From assembly GCF_001953975.1 (NCBI RefSeq), contig NZ_MBEJ01000077.1, forward strand, positions 22,939-86,938: 64,000 nucleotides of DNA, read 5' to 3'. How positions within the stretch are numbered: position 1 is the stretch's first letter; every line of letters begins with the position of its first letter. The position numbers and the translations under genes are program-made. This stretch comes from Mycobacterium sp. NS-7484 (GTDB taxonomy: Bacteria; Actinomycetota; Actinomycetes; Mycobacteriales; Mycobacteriaceae). Shown in pieces: positions 33,516-42,466 of the stretch. The notes under the pieces were generated by a model. That model was given only the letters and a program-made list of their open reading frames with translations. It was not told the origin of the DNA and made no database searches.

Positions 33516-33995
33516 GTGGCCATCAGCGAGAACGACCTCGGTCAGTTGCGCAAATGTGTCGAGTTGGCCCGTGAAGCACTCGACGACGGTGACGAACCGT
33601 TCGGATCGATCCTGGTCGACAACGCCGGCACGACGGTGTTCGCCGACCGCAATCGGGTCAAGGACGGCGACGCCACCCAGCATCCCGAATTCGCCATCGC
33701 CCGTTGGGCCGCGGCACACATGAGCCCCGGCGAGCGCGCCGGCGCCACGGTGTACACCTCCGGTGAGCACTGTCCGATGTGCTCGGCCGCACATGCCTGG
33801 GTGGGTTTGGGCCGCATCGTCTACGCCACGTCCTCGGCCCAGTTGAGCCGGTGGTTGTCGGAATGGAAAGTGGCGGCTGCGCCGGTCGCTGCGCTGCCGA
33901 TCACGACGGTGGCTCCCGGCATCGAAGTGGACGGGCCGGCCGACGAACTCGTCGCACCGATGAAGGACCTCTACGCGGCGAAGTTCCGTGTCTGA
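33516..33995 (+). CDS. Cytidine/deoxycytidylate deaminase family protein (guanine-deaminase-like)
   Basis: Protein of 159 aa with the zinc deaminase signature. The motif HPEF (about residues 59-62) gives the Zn-binding His and catalytic Glu, and SGEHCPMCSAAH supplies the two Cys ligands (CPMC). The spacing and SAAHAWVGLGRIVYAT fit guanine deaminase/tRNA-deaminase relatives. GTG 33516 is chosen; it starts the helix ISENDLGQLRKCVELAREAL. The stop overlaps the start of the GH13 gene by 8 bp, so the two are coupled. A role in purine or pyrimidine salvage is likely. Confidence 0.86.
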   Translation: MAISENDLGQLRKCVELAREALDDGDEPFGSILVDNAGTTVFADRNRVKDGDATQHPEFAIARWAAAHMSPGERAGATVYTSGEHCPMCSAAHAWVGLGRIVYATSSAQLSRWLSEWKVAAAPVAALPITTVAPGIEVDGPADELVAPMKDLYAAKFRV

Positions 33996-35295
33996 ACCGC
34001 AGTGGGTGGCGCACGCCATCTGGTGGCACGTCTATCCACTGGGCTTCGTCGGTGCGTTTCCGGCCGAGCCGCCGCCGACATCCGACGAACACCGGCTGCG
34101 GCGGATCGTCGGCTGGCTGGATCATGCCGTGCAGCTCGGCGCCTCCGGCATTGCCCTCGGTCCGATCTTCGCGTCCCGAACCCACGGCTACGACACCACC
34201 GACCACTTCCGCATCGACCCGCGCCTTGGCGACGACGACGATTTCGACCACCTGGTGGCCGAGGCCCGCGACCGTGGTCTGCGCATCCTGCTCGACGGGG
34301 TGTTCAACCACGTGGGCACCGACTTCGCCCGCTACCGCGAAGCGCTCGACGGCGGACCGGACCATCCGTCTTCCGCGTGGTTTCGCCGTCGCCCCAACAC
34401 CTCTCGATTCGACACCTTCGAAGGCCACGACGAGCTGATCGCGTTGAACCACGACAACGCCGAGGTGGTGGATTACACCGCGGCCGTCCTCGCGCACTGG
34501 CTCGACCGCGGTGCCGACGGCTGGCGCCTCGACGCCGCCTATGCGGTGCCCGACCGGTTCTGGGCACGGGTCCTGCCGTCGGTGCGCCAGAAGTTTCCGC
34601 ACGCCTGGTTCGTCGGTGAGGTGATCCACGGTGACTACACCGCGACCGTGCAGGCGTCCACGGTCGATTCGGTGACCCAGTACGAGCTCTGGAAGGCCAT
34701 CTGGAGCAGCCTCAATGACGAAAACTTCCACGAACTGGACTGGGCGCTCAAGCGGCACAACGACTTTCTGGACACGTTCGTTCCGTTGACCTTCATCGGC
34801 AACCACGACGTGACCCGGATCGCCAGCCAGCTGCAGAACCCCACACACGTCGAACATGCGCTCGCGGTGTTGCTGACCACTGGCGGGACCCCGAGCATCT
34901 ACGCCGGTGACGAATCGGCCTACCGCGGCGTGAAAGAGCAGCGGCGCGGCGGTGACGATGCGGTCAGACCCGAATTCATTGCTCCCCCCGCGGATTCCGA
35001 TGCCCTACGGCTGCACCGGCACCTGATCGGGCTGCGTCGTCGCCACCCGTGGCTGCACACCGCGACCACCTCACCGTTGTTGCTGACCAACTCGCACTAC
35101 GTGTACCGGACCAGTGCCGGCGCCAAGTCCCTGATCGTCGCCCTCAATGTCGGCGATACGACGTTGAGGTTGTCGTTGCCCGATCTCGGTGTGCCGTCAG
35201 GTGTCGTCATCGCCGGTTCCGGCGCGCCACCGCAGGACGAGATCGGCCAGACGGACGTCGGCCCGCACGGTTGGTTGATCATCCAGCCGCACTGA
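33988..35295 (+). CDS. GH13 alpha-amylase family glycosidase
   Basis: Protein of 435 aa, compact (no extra domains), cytoplasmic. All four conserved GH13 regions are present: DGVFNHVG (region I), GWRLDAAY with the nucleophile Asp (II), VGEVIHGDY with the acid/base Glu (III) and FIGNHDVTR with the transition-state Asp (IV). A short C-terminal beta domain ends PHGWLIIQPH. The GTG start overlaps the deaminase stop. Likely hydrolyses or transfers alpha-1,4/1,6-glucosidic bonds of maltooligosaccharides or trehalose-related sugars; the exact reaction cannot be read. Its 3' end overlaps the DUF1810 gene by 17 bp. Confidence 0.9.
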   Translation: MSEPQWVAHAIWWHVYPLGFVGAFPAEPPPTSDEHRLRRIVGWLDHAVQLGASGIALGPIFASRTHGYDTTDHFRIDPRLGDDDDFDHLVAEARDRGLRILLDGVFNHVGTDFARYREALDGGPDHPSSAWFRRRPNTSRFDTFEGHDELIALNHDNAEVVDYTAAVLAHWLDRGADGWRLDAAYAVPDRFWARVLPSVRQKFPHAWFVGEVIHGDYTATVQASTVDSVTQYELWKAIWSSLNDENFHELDWALKRHNDFLDTFVPLTFIGNHDVTRIASQLQNPTHVEHALAVLLTTGGTPSIYAGDESAYRGVKEQRRGGDDAVRPEFIAPPADSDALRLHRHLIGLRRRHPWLHTATTSPLLLTNSHYVYRTSAGAKSLIVALNVGDTTLRLSLPDLGVPSGVVIAGSGAPPQDEIGQTDVGPHGWLIIQPH

Positions 35296-35716
35296 GCAAT
35301 TCGACGGTCAGCGGATCAGGTTCACCACCGTAGAACTTGTCCAGCACCGATTCGAAGTCGGCACTGTCCTTGGTGACCGCGGTGAACAACGTCATCGACG
35401 ACCGCACCTTGAGGTCATCGGGGTGGCCGAACACCTCCCGCGCGGTCCGCCCGTCGATCTGTGCCACCAGCCGGGCACACTCCCGCAGCCGCGGACCCAG
35501 TGTCGGGTGGGCCAGATACGCGCTCGCCTCGTCAACAGAGGCAATCCCGTAGTGATGGGCCGTGGAACTGTGGCCCAAACCGCGCAATTGCGGAAAGACG
35601 AACCAGATCCAATGGCTGCGCTTGCGGCCGTCCCGCAACTCCCCCACGACCTGTGAATACACCCGATCTTGAGCCGTGACGAACCGGGCGAGGTCATACG
35701 GGTCATCGCCGACCAT
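35279..35716 (-). CDS. DUF1810 family protein
   Basis: Protein of 145 aa. DPYDLARFVTAQDRVYSQVVGELRDGRKRSHWIWFVFPQLRGLG near the N-terminus is the hallmark of DUF1810, here split over about residues 5-50. Soluble, helical, with conserved HWIWFVFPQ. ATG 35716 is chosen because it begins the domain; an open frame starts at 35755 inside the divergent cyclase promoter. Function unknown; the family occurs in many bacteria including M. tuberculosis. Its position between a glycosidase and a cyclase gene gives no hint. Confidence 0.85.
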   Translation of the reverse strand: MVGDDPYDLARFVTAQDRVYSQVVGELRDGRKRSHWIWFVFPQLRGLGHSSTAHHYGIASVDEASAYLAHPTLGPRLRECARLVAQIDGRTAREVFGHPDDLKVRSSMTLFTAVTKDSADFESVLDKFYGGEPDPLTVELLSAAG

Positions 35717-35754
35717 GCCGCCAATATCGCATACCCGCGTTATGTTTGGTTTCA

Positions 35755-37950
35755 ATGTCTATTTTTGAGAAGGCAGCGTCTGAGCGAGCAGCGTCCGAGT
35801 CGGTAGCTTCCGCTCAGACCGAGTTCTCCTCGAAATTCCGCCGGCGCAGCACCCTGTCCCGCATCAGCATTCAGTCCAAGCTCCTGGCGATGTTGCTGAT
35901 CACCAGCATGCTTTCGGCGGCAGTGGTCGGTGTCATCGGCTACCAGTCGGGCCGGAGCTCGCTGCGCGACTCGGTGTTCGACCGGCTGACCGAGACCAGG
36001 GCCGCACAGGCCCGACAGTTGGAGTCCGAGTACCGCTACCTGAGGAACTCGCTGGTGGTGTACACCCGGGGAGCCACAGCGGCCGAGGCCACGGCAGCGT
36101 TTACGACGGCGTTCGATCAGCTGCGGACAGACCCGGTGACGCCCGAGGAGCAGAAAGCCGTCTCCGGCTACTACCGCAAGCGCTTCTCCCGCAGCACCGA
36201 CACCGCCTCGGGCAACCAGATCGACGTCGCGGCGCTGATCCCGACATCGAACGCCCAGATCCATCTGCAGGCCGCCTACACCGCGCCGTTCGACGACCGA
36301 GCCACGGCGATCACGATCGACGACGCGCGCGACGGCAGCGACTGGTCGGCGGCCAACGCCCGGTTCAACGACTACTTCCGCACGATCGTGACCCGATTCG
36401 GGTTCGAGGACGCCTTGCTTCTCGACACCCGCGGCAACGTGGTCTACAGCGCCTACAAGGGGCCCGACCTGGGCACCAACATCTTCCACGGGCCGTACAA
36501 GAGCACAGCCCTGACACGGACATACCAGCAGGCGATCGAGTCCAACGCCCTCGACTACATCGGCGTCACCGACTTCGGCGCCTATCTGCCCGCGAACGGC
36601 CCCACCGCCTGGATGGTCGCCCCCATCCGCACCGGAGACCGCGTGGCCGGCGTCCTGGCCCTGCAGTTCCCGATTCGCGGGGTGAACCGAATAATGACCG
36701 CGGGCAGCAAGTGGGAGCGGGTCGGCATGGGTGAGACCGGCGAGTCCTACCTGGTCGGCCCGGACGGGCTGATGCGGTCGAACTCGAGACTGTTCATCGA
36801 GGACCCCGAACGATTCGAACACGAGGTGATCGAGGCGGGAACGGCCCCCGATGTCGCCGAAAAGTCCATTCGCCAGGGCGGCACGACGATGGTGCAGCCG
36901 GTGGCCAACCAGGCGTCCCGGCTGGCACAGCGTGGCCAATCGGGCACCCTCGTCGATATCGACTATCTGGGTAACGAGACCCTGATGTCCTATGCCCCGG
37001 TGCAGTTGCAAGGCCTGGACTGGGTCGTGGTGGCCAAGATCGACACCGCCGAGGCCTTCGCCCCGGTCACGTCGTTCACCCGCACCCTGGTGCTGTCCAC
37101 CGTGGCCATCATCCTGGTGGTGTGTGTCGCCGCGATTCTGTTGGCACGGTTCTTCGTACGCCCGCTGCGCCGCCTGGAAGCCGGGGCCCACCAGATCAGC
37201 TCCGGCGAGCTGGGGGTATCCCTGCCGGTCCTGTCCCGCGACGAATTCGGCGACCTGACAATCGCGTTCAACGAGATGAGCCGAAATCTGCGGATCAAGG
37301 AGGACCTGCTCGAGGAACAGCGGCACGAGAACGACCGGCTGCTGCTGTCGATGATGCCCGAGCCGGTGGTACAGCGGTACCGCGACGGCGAGGAGAACAT
37401 CGCCCAGGACCACCAGAACGTCACCGTCGTCTTCGCCGACCTGCTCGGGCTCGAGGAGCTGTCGGCCGATCTGTGCGCCGACGACCTGTTGGCGATGGTC
37501 AACAATCTGATCCGCGAATTCGACTCGGCAGCAGAGAATCTCGGTGTCGAACCGGTACGCACGTTGCACAACGGCTATCTGGCCAGCTGTGGGTTGACAG
37601 TGCCCCGACTCGACAACATCCGCCGCACTGTGGACTTCACCGTCGAGATGCAGCGCGTCGTCGACCGGTATCGCAACGAGTCCGGATACGACGTACGGCT
37701 GCGGGCCGGTATCGACACCGGGACCGTGGGCAGCGGCCTGATCGGCCGATCCAACCTGGCCTATGACATGTGGGGATCCGCGGTCGATCTCGCCTACCAG
37801 GTGCAGAGCGGGGCACCCCAGGCCGGCGTGTACGTCACCGACCGGGTGCGTGAGGCCACCCAGGACGCCCGGCAGTACACCGCCGTGGGATCGGTGACAG
37901 TCAACGACGTCGAAGTGCCGATCTGGCGATTGGCGGACCGTCAGTCATGA
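35755..37950 (+). CDS. Membrane adenylate/guanylate cyclase-like protein with degenerate active site (Rv2435c-like)
   Basis: Protein of 731 aa. One N-terminal helix (about 45-65) is followed by a large extracytoplasmic dCACHE-like sensor (about 70-440), a second helix (about 450-475), a HAMP linker (about 475-525: RPLRRLEAGAHQISSGELG) and a class III cyclase fold (about 550-725). Metal Asp562 is kept in FADLLG, but the second metal Asp is Asn606 (TLHNGYLA), and the transition-state Asn/Arg pair is Asp678/Gln682. Catalysis as in classical cyclases is therefore doubtful. It matches Rv2435c (730 aa) in length and neighbour. ATG 35755 lies just after a TATGTT -10-like box; TTG 35746 is unlikely. 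Overlaps the channel start by 4 bp. Confidence 0.9.
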   Translation: MSIFEKAASERAASESVASAQTEFSSKFRRRSTLSRISIQSKLLAMLLITSMLSAAVVGVIGYQSGRSSLRDSVFDRLTETRAAQARQLESEYRYLRNSLVVYTRGATAAEATAAFTTAFDQLRTDPVTPEEQKAVSGYYRKRFSRSTDTASGNQIDVAALIPTSNAQIHLQAAYTAPFDDRATAITIDDARDGSDWSAANARFNDYFRTIVTRFGFEDALLLDTRGNVVYSAYKGPDLGTNIFHGPYKSTALTRTYQQAIESNALDYIGVTDFGAYLPANGPTAWMVAPIRTGDRVAGVLALQFPIRGVNRIMTAGSKWERVGMGETGESYLVGPDGLMRSNSRLFIEDPERFEHEVIEAGTAPDVAEKSIRQGGTTMVQPVANQASRLAQRGQSGTLVDIDYLGNETLMSYAPVQLQGLDWVVVAKIDTAEAFAPVTSFTRTLVLSTVAIILVVCVAAILLARFFVRPLRRLEAGAHQISSGELGVSLPVLSRDEFGDLTIAFNEMSRNLRIKEDLLEEQRHENDRLLLSMMPEPVVQRYRDGEENIAQDHQNVTVVFADLLGLEELSADLCADDLLAMVNNLIREFDSAAENLGVEPVRTLHNGYLASCGLTVPRLDNIRRTVDFTVEMQRVVDRYRNESGYDVRLRAGIDTGTVGSGLIGRSNLAYDMWGSAVDLAYQVQSGAPQAGVYVTDRVREATQDARQYTAVGSVTVNDVEVPIWRLADRQS

Positions 37951-39380
37951 GAAGTGTGCTGGACACCGACTGGTTCTACTGGGCGTTGACGGTGGCCATC
38001 GGGCTGCCGGTCGGCCTGGTGGTGCTCACCGAACTGCACAACGCTCTGACCCGACGCGGCAGCTACCTGGCCCGGCCGATCGGCCTGCTACGCAACTACA
38101 TTCTCCCGCTGGCCGCACTGCTGATCCTGCTGATCAAAGGTGGCGAGATCTCGGCAGAGGCCACCACAGTCCGTGTCGTTGCCACCGTCCTCGGTCTCGT
38201 GGTGATGATCCTGCTGCTGTCCGGCCTCAACGCGACCCTGTTCCAGGGCGCGCCAGAAGGCAGCTGGCGCAAGCGGATTCCGTCGATCTTCCTCGATGTG
38301 GCCCGGTTCGCGCTGATCGCCGTCGGGGTCGGCATGATCTTCGCGTACGTCTGGGGCGCCAACGTCGGCGGACTGTTCACCGCACTCGGGGTGAGCTCCA
38401 TCGTGCTGGGCCTGGCCTTGCAGAACTCGGTGGGCCAGATCATCTCCGGTCTACTCCTGTTGTTCGAGCAGCCGTTCGAGCTCGGCGACTGGCTGGACAC
38501 CCCGTCGGCGCGCGGACGTGTGGTCGAAGTGAACTGGCGCGCCACCCACATCGACACAGGCAGCGGCATGCAGGTGATGCCCAACTCGGTGCTGGCCGGC
38601 GCCTCGTTCACCAACCTGAGCCGCCCGGCCTCGTCGCATTCCATCTCGGTCACCACGGTGTTCGGCACGTCAGACTCCCCCGACGAAGTATGCCGACTCC
38701 TCACCCAGATCGGCAGTCGGCTGCCACAGCGGCGGCCCGGCGCCGCGCCCACCTCAGTAGCGTTGGGCCGCAACGAATATCGAACGTCGATACCGCTGCG
38801 CTCACCGGCGGACGACGGGGCGGCCCGATCAACGTTTCTTCGCTGGGTCTGGTACGCGGCAAGGCGGGCCGAGTTGCATCTGGATCAGGCGGTCGACGAT
38901 TTCAGCACCCCGGAACGGATGGACAAGGCAGTACGCGAGATTGCGCCGGCGCTGCGGTTGAGTTACACCGAACAGCAGGATCTGCTCACGCATTGCCGCC
39001 TGAGCCGGTTCGGCGCCGGTGAACAGGTGCAGTTCGCCGGAGAGGTCCCGAGCCGAATGAGTTTCATCGTCGAGGGCCGGATTCAGATGACGGTTGCCAG
39101 CCGAGACGGCTCGATCGCACCGGTACGCACACTCGGCAGCGGCGACTTCCTCGGCCAGTCGACGTTGATCCGCCAGAAGGCGCTCGCGGACGGCCATGCC
39201 ACCGTGGAAACCACACTCCTACAGGTGGAGCGCGAGTTCCTGGAGCGGCTGGTATTGCGGAATCCGTTGCTGCTTCAGGACATCGGCCGAATGATCGAGG
39301 AGCGTCGATCAACTGCTCAGCAGGTGTCGACCGCCGGCCCGCGGCCGGCTACGGTCTCGGCGCCGAGTTCCAATCGTTAG
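37947..39380 (+). CDS. MscS-family channel with C-terminal cyclic-nucleotide-binding-like domain (Rv2434c-like)
   Basis: Protein of 477 aa. About four or five membrane helices, the last being the MscS pore segment GGLFTALGVSSIVLGLALQ, then the beta domain ending about 290. A CRP-like fold (about 350-455: FGAGEQVQFAGEVPSRMSFIVEGRIQMTV, GSGDFLGQSTLIRQ) follows. Canonical ligand residues differ: Glu of the FGE motif is Gln404 and the phosphate-binding Arg is His417 (DGHATVET). It resembles Rv2434c and the bCNG group. It overlaps the cyclase-like gene by 4 bp, so the channel is probably paired with that protein as its sensor. Ligand unknown. Confidence 0.9.
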   Translation: MRSVLDTDWFYWALTVAIGLPVGLVVLTELHNALTRRGSYLARPIGLLRNYILPLAALLILLIKGGEISAEATTVRVVATVLGLVVMILLLSGLNATLFQGAPEGSWRKRIPSIFLDVARFALIAVGVGMIFAYVWGANVGGLFTALGVSSIVLGLALQNSVGQIISGLLLLFEQPFELGDWLDTPSARGRVVEVNWRATHIDTGSGMQVMPNSVLAGASFTNLSRPASSHSISVTTVFGTSDSPDEVCRLLTQIGSRLPQRRPGAAPTSVALGRNEYRTSIPLRSPADDGAARSTFLRWVWYAARRAELHLDQAVDDFSTPERMDKAVREIAPALRLSYTEQQDLLTHCRLSRFGAGEQVQFAGEVPSRMSFIVEGRIQMTVASRDGSIAPVRTLGSGDFLGQSTLIRQKALADGHATVETTLLQVEREFLERLVLRNPLLLQDIGRMIEERRSTAQQVSTAGPRPATVSAPSSNR

Positions 39381-39436
39381 CCAACCGCGATCTGGTCGCA
39401 CGGCGCTGTTACGGGTGTGACTGGTCTGGCCCGTGA

Positions 39437-40516
<1,080 letters not shown>

Positions 40517-40531
40517 ATCCATCACCACAGG

Positions 40532-40561
40532 GAGCCTGCCGTAACCCCCAGCGGCAGGCTC
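40532..40561 (+). terminator. Hairpin after the antigen 85 gene
   Basis: GAGCCTGCCG (40532-40541) and CGGCAGGCTC (40552-40561) are perfect 10-bp arms with a 10-base loop. An outer CACAG/CTGTG pair (40526-40530, 40566-40570) extends the stem. It lies 15 bp after the stop. Confidence 0.8.
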
Positions 40562-40591
40562 TCTGCTGTGTGCGGGAGTAGTTTGTGGAGG

Positions 40592-42151
40592 ATGGTCGAG
40601 ACCTCGTCGACACCCACGGCGAACGCTCGGATGCTCGGCGGGGTTGCCGCCGCCGCGGTAGCGCTCGGCGTGGCGCAACTCGTCGGCATCGGGTTCTCGC
40701 CGCAGGCCGATCCACGCAACGCTGTCGGCGCGGCGATCGTCGACCTCACACCGGGGCCGGTCAAAGAGTGGGCAATTCAGACCCTCGGCACGTTGGACAA
40801 ACTGTTTCTGTCCGTGGTCGTGCTGGTGGTGATCGCCACCGTCGCCGCCCTCGCCGCGACCTACGAAACCCGCCGCCGGCCGGTGGGCAGCGCGATCTTC
40901 GTCGTCGCCGGAATCCTCGGATGCGCGGCCGTGCTCTCGCGGCCGGACTCGTCTGCGCTCGACGTGGTGCCCACGGTGATCGGCACCGCGGCCGGCGTGG
41001 CCGCGCTGCGGTGGCTTGCCGGCCGGCTGTGGACTGGGCCGGCCGGCTCCCCCGGCTCCCCCGACGACGTCGACGACGTCGACGCCGGCCGGCGCGGCTG
41101 GCTGATCACCGCCGGGTTGCTCGGTGTCGGCATTGCCGGCGGAATCGTCGGCACCGTGATCGGCAGGCTGGCCAGTTCGGTGGCGGCAGAACGTGACAGC
41201 GCGGTGATCCCGACTCCGCGCGTACCGGCTCGGCCGGTCCCGGCAGAGGTCCAACCGGCCGGGGTGACCCTGCCGAGTTTCCTCACCGACAACGCCGACT
41301 TCTACCGGGTGGACGTCGCCCTGAGCGTCCCGCAGCTCAGCCGTCAGGATTGGCGGCTGCACATCCACGGCATGGTGGACCGCGAAGTCACCTATAGTTT
41401 CGCCGACCTGGACCGGTTCGAGGCCGTCGAAAAGGTCATCACGCTGACGTGTGTATCGAATTCCGTTGGTGGAGACCTGATCTCGAACGGCGTGTGGACC
41501 GGCTACCGCCTGACCGACCTGTTGGACGAGGCCGGAGTTCACCCCGACGCGGACATGCTGCTGTCGACGTCGGTCGACGGGTTCACCGTCGGCACCCCGG
41601 TGCAGGCCCTCCACGACGGGCGCGACGCCCTGCTCGCGGTGGGCCTCAACGGCCGGCCGCTACCGGTCGAACATGGTTATCCGGCCCGGCTGGTGGTGGC
41701 CGGCCTCTACGGTTACGTGTCTGCCACCAAGTGGGTCACCGACTTGGAACTCACCCGGTTCGACCGGGCCGAGGCGTATTGGACCAGGCAGGGCTGGGCG
41801 CCGCGGGGCCCGATCAAGACCGAGTCCCGCATCGACGTGCCGAGACCGCGGCAGAAGGTGCCGGCCGGACCGACGACCTTCGGTGGTGTCGCCTGGGCAC
41901 AGAATCGCGGCGTGCGCGCCGTCGAGGTCCGCATCGACGACGGCCCATGGGTCCCGGCCCATCTGGGTGCGGCGTATTCCGATCAGACGTGGCGGCTGTG
42001 GAGCCTGCCGTGGCAGGCGAGCGACCCGGGCGACCACACGATCACGGTGCGCGCCACCGACAACACCGGCGTGGTCCAGACCGCGCAGGAAGCGCCGCCG
42101 GTGCCCGACGGGGCGACCGGTTGGCATTCGGTGACGTTCACCGTGGCTTAA
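40592..42151 (+). CDS. Membrane-anchored sulfite-oxidase-like molybdoenzyme
   Basis: Protein of 519 aa. About five N-terminal membrane helices (about 10-200) precede an extracytoplasmic sulfite oxidase/YedY-like molybdopterin domain (about 220-400). Its probable Mo-ligating Cys287 sits in ITLTCVSNSVGG. A C-terminal Ig-like dimerisation domain follows (about 415-515: FGGVAWAQNRGVRAVEVRIDDGPW). It resembles membrane molybdoenzymes such as Rv0218; substrate unknown. ATG 40592 follows GTGGAGG. The 3' end overlaps the convergent small membrane protein by 4 bp. Confidence 0.88.
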   Translation: MVETSSTPTANARMLGGVAAAAVALGVAQLVGIGFSPQADPRNAVGAAIVDLTPGPVKEWAIQTLGTLDKLFLSVVVLVVIATVAALAATYETRRRPVGSAIFVVAGILGCAAVLSRPDSSALDVVPTVIGTAAGVAALRWLAGRLWTGPAGSPGSPDDVDDVDAGRRGWLITAGLLGVGIAGGIVGTVIGRLASSVAAERDSAVIPTPRVPARPVPAEVQPAGVTLPSFLTDNADFYRVDVALSVPQLSRQDWRLHIHGMVDREVTYSFADLDRFEAVEKVITLTCVSNSVGGDLISNGVWTGYRLTDLLDEAGVHPDADMLLSTSVDGFTVGTPVQALHDGRDALLAVGLNGRPLPVEHGYPARLVVAGLYGYVSATKWVTDLELTRFDRAEAYWTRQGWAPRGPIKTESRIDVPRPRQKVPAGPTTFGGVAWAQNRGVRAVEVRIDDGPWVPAHLGAAYSDQTWRLWSLPWQASDPGDHTITVRATDNTGVVQTAQEAPPVPDGATGWHSVTFTVA

Positions 42152-42345
42152 CGCCTGAGTCTGCGCCAGCTGACGACCGCGACCACGACACCGATCACCG
42201 CGGTGATCGGACCGATGATCGACCAGGTGGTGGTGTTGCTCATCGGGCTGCCCTGCAGCACACCGAATCCTTGCAGGGCCCAGATCGCCCCGAACAACGC
42301 CACGATCACACCGATCGCAAGCGTCACGATGAATCCCCGGTTCAT
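42148..42345 (-). CDS. Small two-helix membrane protein
   Basis: Protein of 65 aa with two hydrophobic helices (about 5-28: VTLAIGVIVALFGAIWALQGFGVL, and 41-59: WSIIGPITAVIGVVVAVVSW) joined by the loop QGSPMSNTTTW. A basic C-terminus (RRLRR) predicts both ends inside. Short, conserved-looking; function unknown. The ATG at 42345 diverges from lon by 121 bp, so the two could share a regulatory region. Confidence 0.7.
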   Translation of the reverse strand: MNRGFIVTLAIGVIVALFGAIWALQGFGVLQGSPMSNTTTWSIIGPITAVIGVVVAVVSWRRLRR

Positions 42346-42408
42346 GGAGTCGGATGCTACGCGCCGGTGGTCGCGTTCACCCACGGCGAACCCGTCCGCC
42401 AGTCGAAC

Positions 42409-42436
42409 CGGGAACAAACCCATCACCGACAGGGTT
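42409..42436 (+). promoter_or_regulatory. Possible SigH/SigE-like promoter of lon
   Basis: GGGAACA (42409-42415) and GGTT (42433-42436) are spaced about 18-19 bp apart, 31 bp before the lon start. They resemble the ECF-type GGAAC/GTT pattern used by stress sigma factors SigH and SigE. A role in heat or oxidative induction of lon is plausible but unproved. Confidence 0.4.
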
Positions 42437-42466
42437 GAGCGCATCAGACTGAACTTTGGAGGTTCG

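Noticed and set aside
35752..37569. 605-codon open frame on the minus strand opposite the cyclase gene
   Set aside because: High-GC shadow: no start context, biased His/Arg/Gly/Val composition, no recognisable domain. The plus-strand product has clear HAMP and cyclase domains.
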